Shown here: piece by piece, positions 43,939-52,424 of the stretch
Layout of the letters: each line of letters opens with the position of its first letter
How positions within the stretch are numbered: the first letter of the stretch is position 1
Assembly: GCA_018714445.1 (NCBI GenBank)
Contig: DVNK01000005.1
Location: 1 to 64,000 of the forward strand
Source of the DNA: Candidatus Fimadaptatus faecigallinarum
Lineage (GTDB): Bacteria > Bacillota > Clostridia > Christensenellales > Aristaeellaceae
Reading direction: 5' to 3'
DNA: 64,000 nucleotides
Notes under the pieces: model-generated
What the model saw: only the letters and a program-made list of their open reading frames with translations
What the model was told of the DNA's origin: nothing
Databases searched by the model: none
Position numbers and translations under genes: made by a program

Positions 43939-44628
43939 ATGTTCAATAAATTTATATCGCTTTTGCTCGGAATATGTCTGTGCGCGCCGATGGCGCAGGG
44001 CCTCGCAGATCAGGCCAGCCCCACGCCCCAGCCCACGCTGACGTCCGTCGAGTTTGAGACTCCCGCCGCAAACGCTGCACAGACCGCCGCTTTGACGATC
44101 ATGCGCGTGGCTCAGATGGAGCGGCTGCTGGGCACGCTGGCGCTGGATGCGCAGAGCGTCGGCCAGGGCTGGTCGGCTCAGGACGACATCGCTGACTATT
44201 GGGCCCCGATATATTCTTATATAAACGCATACGAGCTCAACGCCGATAACGACTGGGAGCACACCGAGCAGGGCTTCGTGCGCGTGCCCGCCGACTACGT
44301 CAAGCAGCTGTTTTGCGACATGTATGGCGTAGAGTTTGAAGAGCTGCCGCCCGTCAGCCGCAACTATTCGTCGCTTATAGTATATGATTCCACATCCGAC
44401 ATGTACGATGTGACCGGTTCCGACGTTAGCGCCGATGTGCGCCAGGCCGTGCTGCGCTCGGTCGAGATCAACGACAACGGCTTCGCTACGGTCAGCTACG
44501 ACATAGTTACCGGCGAGGGCGATGACGCGCTCACCGCCGCCGTGGCCACGATATACCTCGAAACCGGCGCGCCGTCCACCTACGGACTCAAGCCGATCAA
44601 GGTCGATATGGCCGGCGCGGTAGGTTGA
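43939..44628 (+). CDS. Secreted protein of unknown function
   Basis: A 229-residue exported protein with a signal peptide (FISLLLGICLCAPMAQGLA) and a short Pro/Thr-rich stretch after it (ASPTPQPTLT). The mature part is acidic, with VPADYVKQLFCDMYGVEF and ELPPVSRNYSSLIVYDSTSDMYDVTGSDV. I do not recognise a family. GGGAGG precedes the ATG. It is 132 bases upstream of a two-component system on the same strand, so it may be the extracellular partner or a target, but no terminator or overlap settles this. Confidence 0.7.
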   Translation: MFNKFISLLLGICLCAPMAQGLADQASPTPQPTLTSVEFETPAANAAQTAALTIMRVAQMERLLGTLALDAQSVGQGWSAQDDIADYWAPIYSYINAYELNADNDWEHTEQGFVRVPADYVKQLFCDMYGVEFEELPPVSRNYSSLIVYDSTSDMYDVTGSDVSADVRQAVLRSVEINDNGFATVSYDIVTGEGDDALTAAVATIYLETGAPSTYGLKPIKVDMAGAVG

Positions 44629-44653
44629 GCACTCAAACTTAACGCGCAATGGC

Positions 44654-44682
44654 TTGCGCAAATCGCATAAAACTGTTAAATT
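44654..44682 (+). promoter_or_regulatory. Possible promoter of the two-component system
   Basis: TTGCGC (44654-44659), 17-base spacer, TAAATT (44677-44682). The -10 is a weak match. Confidence 0.35.
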
Positions 44683-44760
44683 TATATCATAAAAGCGCTG
44701 TGTCCGCGCGCGCATTTGGCCTAGACGCGCGCGCCGCTCAGCGGTACTGGAGGTAATGTT

Positions 44761-45465
44761 ATGGAAAATACTCGCGCGGGCTACCGTGTGCTGATAGCTG
44801 ACGACGACGCCAATGTGCATCAGTCGCTAAACGTATACTTCCGCAAGGAGGGCTATGAGGTGATCTCCGCCTACGACGGCGAAGAGGCCATAGAAAAGGC
44901 CAAGTCCACTCACCCCGACATGATTGTGCTGGACATAATGATGCCCAAGCTGGACGGGCTGGCGGTGTGCCGCGAGATACGCCGCGATATGACCACGCCC
45001 ATAATCATGCTGACCGCCAAGGGCGAGGAGATAGACAAGCTCCTGGGCCTCGAGCTGGGCGCTGACGACTACATCACCAAGCCGTTCTCGCCGCGCGAAG
45101 TCGTGGCGCGCATCAAGGCAGTGCTGCGCCGCATACACGAACAGCGCGATGAAAAGAAAAACACCGAGCTGCGCATTGACAACCTGGAGATCAATATGGC
45201 CTCGTTCACCGTCAAGCTCGACGGCCAGGTCATCGCCTGCACGCCCAAGGAGATCGAGATAATCTGGTGCCTGGCCAGCAATCCGGGATTGGTATTTTCA
45301 CGCGAACACCTGTTGCAGAGCATCTGGGGCTACGACTTCCTGGGCGATACCCGCGCCGTCGACAGCCACATAAAGCGCATACGCGCCAAACTCTGCCGCG
45401 ACACCAACCATTGGGATATCAAGACCGTATGGGGAGTGGGATATCGCTTTGAAATGGTCTCATGA
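44761..45465 (+). CDS. OmpR/PhoB-family response regulator
   Basis: A 234-residue regulator. The receiver domain (8-122) has the acidic pocket IADDD, phospho-acceptor Asp 58 in LDIMMPKLDG, Thr in MLTAKGEE and Lys 107 in ITKPFSP. The winged-helix output domain (about 135-232) has CTPKEIEIIWCLA, FSREHLLQSIWGYDFLGDTRAVDSHIKRIRAKL and VWGVGYRF. GGAGG precedes the ATG. The reading frame overlaps the kinase gene by 17 bases. The closest named types are PhoB, WalR and YycF-like, and the exact regulon is unknown. Confidence 0.95.
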   Translation: MENTRAGYRVLIADDDANVHQSLNVYFRKEGYEVISAYDGEEAIEKAKSTHPDMIVLDIMMPKLDGLAVCREIRRDMTTPIIMLTAKGEEIDKLLGLELGADDYITKPFSPREVVARIKAVLRRIHEQRDEKKNTELRIDNLEINMASFTVKLDGQVIACTPKEIEIIWCLASNPGLVFSREHLLQSIWGYDFLGDTRAVDSHIKRIRAKLCRDTNHWDIKTVWGVGYRFEMVS

Positions 45466-48385
45466 CGCCACGAGCGCACCGGCGGCGCTGCTGACCGACG
45501 ATCAGCGCCGCGCACAGGAGAACGCGCACGGTCGCGCCCATAGAAAAAAGCATAAGTCTTCATCAGCGGGAGCGCGTTCCAGACGTGCGCCCGCTAAAAA
45601 GCATATGACCTTCAAAAACCGCGTGCGCGCACTGCTGGGCAAGCCGCCGCTGCCCGATGCGCCGCCCAAGCGCACTCGCCTGTTTACGCAGATGCTGCTC
45701 AGCTTCATAGTGCTGACGCTGGTAACGTCGTTTGTAGCCGGCGCGCTGAACGTCACGCTGGTGCGCAATTACGTGCAGGATTCGTCGATGGAGACGCTGC
45801 TGGACCGCGTGGCGGCGATAGCCGATATGGTCGTGCGCCCCGGCGGCAGCCTGAAAGTCATAAACGTACAGCAGCTCGACGAGTGGGAGCGCCTGACCAA
45901 CGCCCAGGTGATACTGATAAACACCGACATGACACTGGTGACGCGCCAGATGCTGCGCAATCGCCGCCTCACCGTCACAATGGACATGGACACGACCCAG
46001 ACCCAGGCCGTGGACGACGAGGGCGCGGCTCAGGACGCCGTCGACGCCGAGGCCTCCGGCGACGCGTCGGATGTGGACAATACCCAGATACTCAGCGCGA
46101 TAGATTACGAGCTGGTCTCCAGCATACTCTCCGGTCAGACCGTTGCCGACGTGCGGCAGTTCGACTTCATGGAGGGCACATGGCTGTTCGCCGGCGTGCC
46201 GATAATATCGGGCGGACAGGTCGACGGCGGCGTGCTGCTGTGCCAGCCGCTGTCGCAGATCGACGGCGTGTCGCGCAATATATCGCTGATAATGAGTTTG
46301 GCGGTGTCGATATCGACGCTGTTTGCAATAATGCTGTCGCTGCTGCTGACCCAGCGCATCGTGCAGCCCGTGGCCGCAATGACCCGCACCGCACAGCGCA
46401 TGGCCAACGGCAACTACGGCGAGCGCGTCACGATACCCACCACTACCGAAATCGCTCAGCTTGGCGAGTCGCTCAATCACCTTTCGGGCAACCTGTACAC
46501 CACCATTCGCTCGCTCAATCAGGAGAAGATAAAGATGGAGCTGGTGCTCTCGGGCATAGGCGAGGGCATAATGGCGATCAACCAGATCGGCAAGATGGTG
46601 CACTGCAACGACGCCGCGGTAAAGCTGCTCGAGCTGCGCGAGGAGGACGCTCAGTGCGATGTGTACGAGCTGACCGAGCGCAGTCCGCTGATAGGAATGC
46701 TGATACAGGTGCTCGAAACCGGCGAAACGCTTGACGGCGGCTGGAAAAACGGCGCCGGTCAGTCGGTGTCCGCCACTGTGTCGCCGATTCGCATGGGCGA
46801 CGATCTGGTCGGCGCGGTCGGACTGGTGCGCGATGTCAGCGAGGCCGAGCGGCTGGAGCAGTTGCGCCGCGACTATGTGGCCAACATATCACACGAACTG
46901 CGCACTCCGCTGACCGGCATACGCGGCATGGTAGAGCCGCTCATAGACGGCGTCTACGATACCGAGGCCGAAAAGCAGGACTGCTATCATATTATCTATC
47001 AGGAGACGCTCCGCCTTGAGCGCCTTATAACCGACATGCTCGACATAAGCCGCCTGCAGGATGGCCGCATCCACATCGATCTGGAGGAGATGCAGGTGCA
47101 TGGCGTGCTCGAAGCCGCTGCGCGCAGGCTTGAAAAGCGCGCCGACGACGAGGGCGTGCGCCTTATCGTAGAACAGGGCGAAGATCCGGTTGTGCTCGGC
47201 AACGAGGACCGGATAATGCAGGTGCTGATAATACTCATCGACAACGCGCTCAAGTTCACGCCCGCAGGCGGTTCAGTCACACTGCGCACGCGCCTGGCTG
47301 AGGGCATGCTGTGGCTGTCGGTGCGCGACACCGGCGCCGGCATAGCCAAGGATGATCTGCCATATATATTCGAGCGCTTCTATAAGGCCGACAAGTCGCG
47401 CATGGAGACGCGCGGCACAGGCCTGGGCCTGGCAATTGCGCGGCTGGTCGTTGAGCTGATGGGCGGCACGATATGGTGTGAGAGCGAGCTGGGCCATGGC
47501 TCGACGTTCGAGTTCTCACTGAAGCTGGCAGGGCAGACCGACGAGCCTGATGCCGACACGGAGCCGATACCACGTCCTCGCGCCGCTGACGCAGATGCGG
47601 AGCCGATACCACGTTCCCGTGCCGCTGACGCAGATGCGGAACCGATACCACGTTCACGCGCCGCTGACGCAGATGCGGAACCGATACCACGTCCCCGCGC
47701 CGCTGATGCAGATGCGGAGCCGATACCACGTCCCCGCGCCGCTGATGCAGACACGGAGCCGGTACCCCGTCCTCGCGCCGCTGATGCAGATGCGGAGCCG
47801 ATACCACGTCCTCGCGCCGCTGATGCAGATACAGATCCGGCATCCAGTTTCCGTACCTCCGACGCCGATGAGGAGCCAATACCCCGTTCCCGCGCTGCCG
47901 ACGCAGATGCGGAACTCGGCATGGAGCCGATACCCCGTCCTCGCGCCACCCACGAAGCTGAGCCAACGTCCGACGCCGATATTGACCAACCAGCGCCCCG
48001 TCGTACCGCTCAATCCGCCGACGGTCCCGTTGAAACGCACGCAGAGCGAATATCCGTGACGGCGCTGCAGCCTGCGGCCCACGGCGAACGCGCATCCGAA
48101 GTTCCCGCACAGGAGCCCGCGCCGCCGGAGACGGTGTTGCCTAGCGTCAGCCCATCCGAATCGCTGATAACGCGCGCACAGCTGCACGAGGCTGCCGTGC
48201 TGGCCGGCATCGACGACGAGGGCATGGAGTTTGACGAGCTGCTCAAACAACTGCTGCGCGTGCGCCGAGGCGCCGCACATGGCGACGCATCGCATGCACC
48301 ACAGTCCACAGCACAGGACGGCGCGCCCGCTGAGCATAGCGAGCCCCTGCGCCCCTGCAAAGGCCGTCACAGCACTCCGCAGTGA
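45449..48385 (+). CDS. Sensor histidine kinase (WalK/PhoR-like) with a 13-residue tandem-repeat tail
   Basis: Partner of the response regulator. It runs as follows: a basic N-terminal tail (1-75), TM1 (about 80-101), an extracellular sensor domain (about 102-275), TM2 (about 278-300) and HAMP (about 300-355). A PAS domain (about 362-465) and HisKA with ANISHELRTPLTGIRG (His 482) come next. The ATPase domain has N-box ILIDNALKFTP, G1 DTGAGI and G2 GTGLGLAI, ending near 695. Residues about 699-835 are ten units of a 13-residue repeat, typically DADAEPIPRPRAA. Unit eight and the last unit are altered. A Pro-rich stretch follows, and then a helical C-terminus (LITRAQLHEAAVLAGIDDEG, about 906-925, then FDELLKQLLRVRRG). 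A normal WalK ends near the ATPase domain. The start at 45449 is translationally coupled; a start at 45604 has no better ribosome binding site. Confidence 0.92.
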   Translation: MKWSHDATSAPAALLTDDQRRAQENAHGRAHRKKHKSSSAGARSRRAPAKKHMTFKNRVRALLGKPPLPDAPPKRTRLFTQMLLSFIVLTLVTSFVAGALNVTLVRNYVQDSSMETLLDRVAAIADMVVRPGGSLKVINVQQLDEWERLTNAQVILINTDMTLVTRQMLRNRRLTVTMDMDTTQTQAVDDEGAAQDAVDAEASGDASDVDNTQILSAIDYELVSSILSGQTVADVRQFDFMEGTWLFAGVPIISGGQVDGGVLLCQPLSQIDGVSRNISLIMSLAVSISTLFAIMLSLLLTQRIVQPVAAMTRTAQRMANGNYGERVTIPTTTEIAQLGESLNHLSGNLYTTIRSLNQEKIKMELVLSGIGEGIMAINQIGKMVHCNDAAVKLLELREEDAQCDVYELTERSPLIGMLIQVLETGETLDGGWKNGAGQSVSATVSPIRMGDDLVGAVGLVRDVSEAERLEQLRRDYVANISHELRTPLTGIRGMVEPLIDGVYDTEAEKQDCYHIIYQETLRLERLITDMLDISRLQDGRIHIDLEEMQVHGVLEAAARRLEKRADDEGVRLIVEQGEDPVVLGNEDRIMQVLIILIDNALKFTPAGGSVTLRTRLAEGMLWLSVRDTGAGIAKDDLPYIFERFYKADKSRMETRGTGLGLAIARLVVELMGGTIWCESELGHGSTFEFSLKLAGQTDEPDADTEPIPRPRAADADAEPIPRSRAADADAEPIPRSRAADADAEPIPRPRAADADAEPIPRPRAADADTEPVPRPRAADADAEPIPRPRAADADTDPASSFRTSDADEEPIPRSRAADADAELGMEPIPRPRATHEAEPTSDADIDQPAPRRTAQSADGPVETHAERISVTALQPAAHGERASEVPAQEPAPPETVLPSVSPSESLITRAQLHEAAVLAGIDDEGMEFDELLKQLLRVRRGAAHGDASHAPQSTAQDGAPAEHSEPLRPCKGRHSTPQ
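47543..47953 (+). repeat. In-frame 39-bp tandem array inside the sensor-kinase gene
   Basis: Ten approximately 39-base units encode Asp-Ala-Asp-(Ala/Thr)-Glu-Pro-Ile-Pro-Arg-(Pro/Ser)-Arg-Ala-Ala. Units differ mostly at third codon positions. One unit is diverged (DADTDPASSFRTS) and the last carries a four-residue insertion. Confidence 0.95.
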
Positions 48386-48432
48386 GCTTGCATGCCAACG
48401 GCAAATCTTCCAGAATAGAGTATACTATATGC

Positions 48433-48469
48433 AAAGCCGGAGCCTGCACAGTAGCAGGTCTCCGGCTTT
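48433..48469 (+). terminator. Terminator-like hairpin after the sensor-kinase gene
   Basis: AAAGCCGGAGCCTGC pairs with GCAGGTCTCCGGCTTT with one bulge; the stem itself ends in a short T-run. Confidence 0.75.
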
Positions 48470-48637
48470 GTGAATTTAAAACGCCCTGGCTGAGTTCTAC
48501 GCCTGATATTCGTGCTGCACAGCCCGTTCGCGCACACGCGCATTTCTTGATGATATTTGCACGGCATGCTGTCCGCGCTCTTGGGGATGGAATATCGCCT
48601 CATACTTCGGAGGTGCAATTGGTACGATAATCTATCT

Positions 48638-49258
48638 TCACAGGTGTCCATCTGTCAATTCATTCTTGTTGAACTGCCTGTCAAATGCCTCCACCTGCTC
48701 CCGATTCAAATTATCGTCATATATGTCCGACTCAAAATACCGTCCGCCATATGCGCAAGCCAAATACCCCGGTATCAGTTCCATGGCCATAAACGCGGCG
48801 TAGTTTTGACCTTCACAGTCGCTTATCCCATAGTGTGCCGCCGCTTTGAATCCAAACTGCGGGTAATATTCCGGCCGTCCAAAGAACAGAATCGCACCAT
48901 ATCCCTGTCTGCTTGCCTTTTCGAGCATGGCATTCATCAGTGCCTTGCCCACGCCCTGCCGCTGATATTCAGGCAGGACGCTCAAAGGGCCAAAGTTTAA
49001 TACCGGAAGCTCCCGCTCATCAGTTCGCACGATGGCATTGCTGCAAATAATGTGCCCTACTATCTTGCCCGCTACCTCGGCCACCAAACTCAGCTCCCGG
49101 ATACCGTCACGCTTTCTCAGTTCATGTACCATCCAGTGCTCATATGGACAAGCTAGACCCCCTCGGTCTATTCTTGCAGGATAATCAAAGGCGGCGCGTG
49201 TTATCTCTTCAACCCGTCTGTAATCCCTTGCTTCCTCGACTCTAACCGATATATTCAA
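48638..49258 (-). CDS. GNAT family N-acetyltransferase (YhbS-like), TTG start
   Basis: A 206-residue acetyltransferase. ELSLVAEVAGKIVGHIICS and FGPLSVLPEYQRQGVGKALM contain the acetyl-CoA loop (QRQGVG). GAILFFGRPEYYPQFGFKAA is the hallmark of the YhbS/predicted N-acetyltransferase group. The frame starts with TTG at 49258, with AAGGGG eight bases upstream; the overlapping ATGATG is out of frame. GC and codon choice are noticeably less GC-rich than in neighbours, which suggests later acquisition. Substrate unknown. Confidence 0.85.
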   Translation of the reverse strand: MNISVRVEEARDYRRVEEITRAAFDYPARIDRGGLACPYEHWMVHELRKRDGIRELSLVAEVAGKIVGHIICSNAIVRTDERELPVLNFGPLSVLPEYQRQGVGKALMNAMLEKASRQGYGAILFFGRPEYYPQFGFKAAAHYGISDCEGQNYAAFMAMELIPGYLACAYGGRYFESDIYDDNLNREQVEAFDRQFNKNELTDGHL

Positions 49259-49335
49259 TCATCATAAACCCCTTGTGAGCGCCTCGTTGCATGTAGACAT
49301 GGATGCAAACACTATAATACAGCCGGTGCTGAATA

Positions 49336-49357
49336 GCCCGGACGCATTCTCGGGCTT
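49336..49357 (-). terminator. Weak hairpin after the MBL hydrolase gene
   Basis: AGCCCG and CGGGCT pair around ten bases, about 20 bases beyond the stop codon. The T-run on the minus strand is poor. Confidence 0.4.
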
Positions 49358-49377
49358 TCAGATTTAGCCCGCATCCG

Positions 49378-50112
49378 TCAAATCTCAACCGACATCCATG
49401 CCTCTGCCAACCGCGCGTCGGGATATGCGGCGCGCACCTCGTCCAGCAGTTCGGCGCGGCTTACTCGCGGATGTATATGGGTGGCCAACAACGCGCCTAC
49501 GCCGGCATCCCGTGCCAGTTCGCCGACGTGGACGGCGCTCAGGTGCGGCGCATTCTCGCTCCACTGTGCCCGCGTGAGCCCCGCGTCGCACAACAGCATA
49601 TCGGCGCCGCGGCAGAAGTCCACAAGCCCCGGACAGGTATTGGTGTCGCCTGAATATACCAGCGTCCGGCCCTGCGCGCTTATGCGCACCGCAAACGCCG
49701 GCACCGGATGGCGCACCGGCATGAACTCAAGCTCAACGCCGCCCAACTCAAACGGCGTGCCCGCCTGCGCATTCAACGATATCAGCTCAAATGCCCCGCC
49801 CGTAAGACCCGCGCGCGCATTTGACGGCGCATCCGGTAGCATCAGCTTGACCGGCGCGTTTATCAAATTCAGTGCCAGCTGCTGTTGCAGGTTGTACGCG
49901 CCTGAGTACATGTCGGACATATGATCGTAATGCAGGTGGCTGAGCACTATCAGATCCACATCTGCCAGCAGACAGACCATCTCCAGCCGCGCCAGCGCGC
50001 CCGGACCACAGTCCAGCAGTATGCGCCGCCCCGCGGCCTCGACCAGGTACGCCGAACACGCGCCGCCCGCCGCCGCAAACGGCCCGTTTTCGCCCAATAT
50101 CGTCAGCTTCAT
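49378..50112 (-). CDS. MBL-fold metallo-hydrolase
   Basis: A 244-residue metallo-beta-lactamase-fold hydrolase. The zinc motif is SHLHYDHMSD (His 59, His 61, Asp 63, His 64). Further ligands probably lie in MPVRHPVPAF, VYSGDTNTC and LATHIHPRV. The layout fits the RNase Z/ribonuclease-like or cyclic-phosphodiesterase branch, but it is shorter than RNase Z and lacks its exosite, so the substrate is left open. The start at 50112 follows AAGGGAG; a longer frame to 50394 is not supported. Confidence 0.85.
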   Translation of the reverse strand: MKLTILGENGPFAAAGGACSAYLVEAAGRRILLDCGPGALARLEMVCLLADVDLIVLSHLHYDHMSDMYSGAYNLQQQLALNLINAPVKLMLPDAPSNARAGLTGGAFELISLNAQAGTPFELGGVELEFMPVRHPVPAFAVRISAQGRTLVYSGDTNTCPGLVDFCRGADMLLCDAGLTRAQWSENAPHLSAVHVGELARDAGVGALLATHIHPRVSRAELLDEVRAAYPDARLAEAWMSVEI

Positions 50113-50397
50113 GCTATCGCTCCCTTTTGATTTATCTATCGATGCATAGGCTGCATGTTTATGCAGCGCTATTGCCCGGCAGTGAATTAAACTGCATACA
50201 CCAATTCCACATAATGCGCCGCGCCATGCACATCCGATACAACCACGTTCCGCATCGCCACAACATGCCAACACCAACGCCATTAACGCATGCGCCTCGA
50301 GCCAGCCTTTGGTCGCCGTTTGGGTCAACTCATCCAAATCTGCGCCCGCGCCATTATGCCGCGCAGAGCCCCTGCGCGCCCGCACAAGCCCCAAACC
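50113..50397. other. Intergenic stretch without recognised content
   Basis: About 285 bases between the MBL gene and the clpX terminator. A short inverted element, GCTGCATGTTTATGCAGC, lies at 50150-50167. No clear promoter or reading frame is visible. Confidence 0.4.
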
Positions 50398-50429
50398 AAA
50401 AAGAGGCCCAACCCATCAGGTTGAGCCTC
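50398..50429 (-). terminator. Intrinsic terminator of the tig-clpP-clpX operon
   Basis: Minus strand: GAGGCTCAACC pairs with GGTTGGGCCTC around a four-base loop, followed by TTTTT, 10 bases after the clpX stop codon. Confidence 0.85.
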
Positions 50430-50439
50430 GGACGGCCTC

Positions 50440-51732
50440 TCAGCCCGCGCTGCCGCGCCGGTCGAGGTGTTGGTTCGTATTTACCGGGCGCGCGGTCGGT
50501 ATGCCCTCTATCAGCACGGGTTTCGCAATTCCGCGCACCGCGTCCTCGGTTATGACGCACTTGGCCACATCTGTGCGCGAAGGCAGCTCGAACATCGTGT
50601 CCATCATGACATTCTCGATGATCGCACGCAGACCACGCGCGCCGCTCTTGCGCTCCAGCGCCTGCTCGGCTATGGCCTTGAGCGCCTCGGGGGTGAAGTC
50701 CAGCTCTATGCCGTCCAGCTCCATGAGCCGCTGGTACTGCTTGACCAGCGCGTTTTTGGGCTCGGACAGTATGCTGACCAGCGCCGACTCGTCCAGCGGG
50801 TCCAGCGCCACCATCACCGGCAGACGACCCACAAACTCCGGTATCAGGCCGTATTTGAGCAGGTCTTCGGGCCGCAGCTGGCGCAGTATGTTGTCGCTGA
50901 GCCGCTCGTGCGCGTTGTGTATCTCCGCGCCAAAGCCCATAACCTTTTTGCCGACACGGCTTTCGATTATCTTGTCTATGCCGTCGAACGCGCCGCCGCA
51001 TATGAACAGTATGTTCGTGGTATCTATCTGTATGAACTCCTGATGCGGATGCTTGCGCCCGCCCTGCGGCGGCACGCTGGCTATCGTGCCCTCGAGCATC
51101 TTGAGCAGCGCCTGCTGCACGCCCTCGCCGGACACGTCGCGCGTTATCGACACGTTCTCACTCTTGCGAGCGATCTTGTCTATCTCATCGATGTATATTA
51201 TGCCGCGCTGCGCAAGCTCGATGTCGTAATCGGCATTCTGTATGAGCCTGAGCAGTATGTTCTCGACGTCCTCGCCGACGTAACCGGCCTCGGTCAGGCT
51301 GGTCGCGTCGCCTATTGCAAACGGCACGTTCAGCACCTTGGCCAGCGTCTGGGCAAGGTAGGTCTTGCCGCAGCCGGTGGGGCCGATCATGACGATGTTG
51401 GACTTTTGCAGTTCGACATCGCTCTTGCGGCTGGGATTCTGTATGCGCTTGTAGTGGTTATACACCGAGACTGCAAGCACCTTTTTGGCGGCCTCCTGGC
51501 CGACCACGTACTGATCGAGCACCGCCTTGAGTTCGGCGGGCTTGGGCAGCGCCGCGCCGTCAAATTCATTGCGTGCGACGGTGTCCTCGGCAACGATCTC
51601 CTGGCACAGGCTGACGCACTCGTCACAGATGTACACGCCCGGCCCGGCGACGATTCGGCGCACCTGATCCTGCGGTTTGCCGCAGAAAGAGCATTTAACG
51701 AGCTTGCCGACCCGCTCATCACCTTTAGCCAT
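50440..51732 (-). CDS. clpX: ATP-dependent Clp protease ATP-binding subunit ClpX
   Basis: A 430-residue unfoldase that feeds substrates to ClpP. The N-terminal zinc finger has CSFCGKPQ and CDECVSLC. The AAA+ domain has Walker A GPTGCGKT, Walker [12 protein letters not shown], pore loop GYVGED and arginine-finger region [11 protein letters not shown]. The loop that binds ClpP should be the I-G-F equivalent, here VMGFGAEI. Length and motif order are normal. It is last in the tig-clpP-clpX operon. Confidence 0.98.
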   Translation of the reverse strand: MAKGDERVGKLVKCSFCGKPQDQVRRIVAGPGVYICDECVSLCQEIVAEDTVARNEFDGAALPKPAELKAVLDQYVVGQEAAKKVLAVSVYNHYKRIQNPSRKSDVELQKSNIVMIGPTGCGKTYLAQTLAKVLNVPFAIGDATSLTEAGYVGEDVENILLRLIQNADYDIELAQRGIIYIDEIDKIARKSENVSITRDVSGEGVQQALLKMLEGTIASVPPQGGRKHPHQEFIQIDTTNILFICGGAFDGIDKIIESRVGKKVMGFGAEIHNAHERLSDNILRQLRPEDLLKYGLIPEFVGRLPVMVALDPLDESALVSILSEPKNALVKQYQRLMELDGIELDFTPEALKAIAEQALERKSGARGLRAIIENVMMDTMFELPSRTDVAKCVITEDAVRGIAKPVLIEGIPTARPVNTNQHLDRRGSAG

Positions 51733-51761
51733 GTTTCACCTCATATCTGGATATATGCCTG

Positions 51762-52346
51762 TCAACGCCGCGGCTTGATTATCTCATCGATCAGGCCGTA
51801 GGCGAGCGCCTCATCAGCGCTCATATAGTTATCGCGCTCGACATCCTTTTCGATGGTTTCAAGCGGCTGGCCGGTCATCTCACTGAGCAACTGGTTCATC
51901 TTGCGCTTGGTCTTGAGTATCTGTTCGGCCTGTATGGCGATATCGGTAGCCTGACCGCGCGCGCCGCCCGAAGGCTGATGAATCATTACCTCCGCATTGG
52001 GCAGGGCCTTGCGCTTGCCTTTGGCGCCCGCCGCCAGCAAAAACGCACCCATCGACGCCGCCATGCCCACGCACAGCGTGGATACTTCACATTTGAGATA
52101 GCGCATCGTGTCGAAAATCGCCATACCAGCGGTCACCGATCCGCCCGGGCTGTTGATGTAAAGCGATATATCCTGATCGGGATCATCCATTTCAAGGAAC
52201 AGCAGCTGAGCCACGATGATGTTAGCCGTATCATCGTCTATCTCGCCGCCCAGGAACACGATGCGATCCTTGAGCAGGCGCGAATAGATGTCGTATGACC
52301 GTTCGCCTCTGTTGGTTTGTTCAACTACTACTGGCACCAGATTCAT
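51762..52346 (-). CDS. clpP: ATP-dependent Clp protease proteolytic subunit ClpP
   Basis: A 194-residue serine peptidase that forms the tetradecameric chamber. The catalytic Ser is in GMAASMGA, the His in VMIHQP and the Asp in [12 protein letters not shown]. The start at 52346 ([22 protein letters not shown]) follows AAGGAGGTG with nine-base spacing. An upstream GTG at 52370 would overlap that site, so it is rejected. Confidence 0.98.
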   Translation of the reverse strand: MNLVPVVVEQTNRGERSYDIYSRLLKDRIVFLGGEIDDDTANIIVAQLLFLEMDDPDQDISLYINSPGGSVTAGMAIFDTMRYLKCEVSTLCVGMAASMGAFLLAAGAKGKRKALPNAEVMIHQPSGGARGQATDIAIQAEQILKTKRKMNQLLSEMTGQPLETIEKDVERDNYMSADEALAYGLIDEIIKPRR

Positions 52347-52381
52347 ATCGGAACGCACCTCCTTGTGCACGGGTCAACCGT

Positions 52382-52412
52382 AGCGCATCGGGCCGCGTGG
52401 GCCCGACGCATC
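52382..52412 (-). other. Stem-loop between tig and clpP
   Basis: ATGCGTCGGGCC pairs with GGCCCGATGCGC around a short loop in the 78-base gap. There is no T-run, so it more likely tunes mRNA processing between tig and clpP than ends transcription. Confidence 0.5.
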
Positions 52413-52424
52413 GTCACAATCTTG

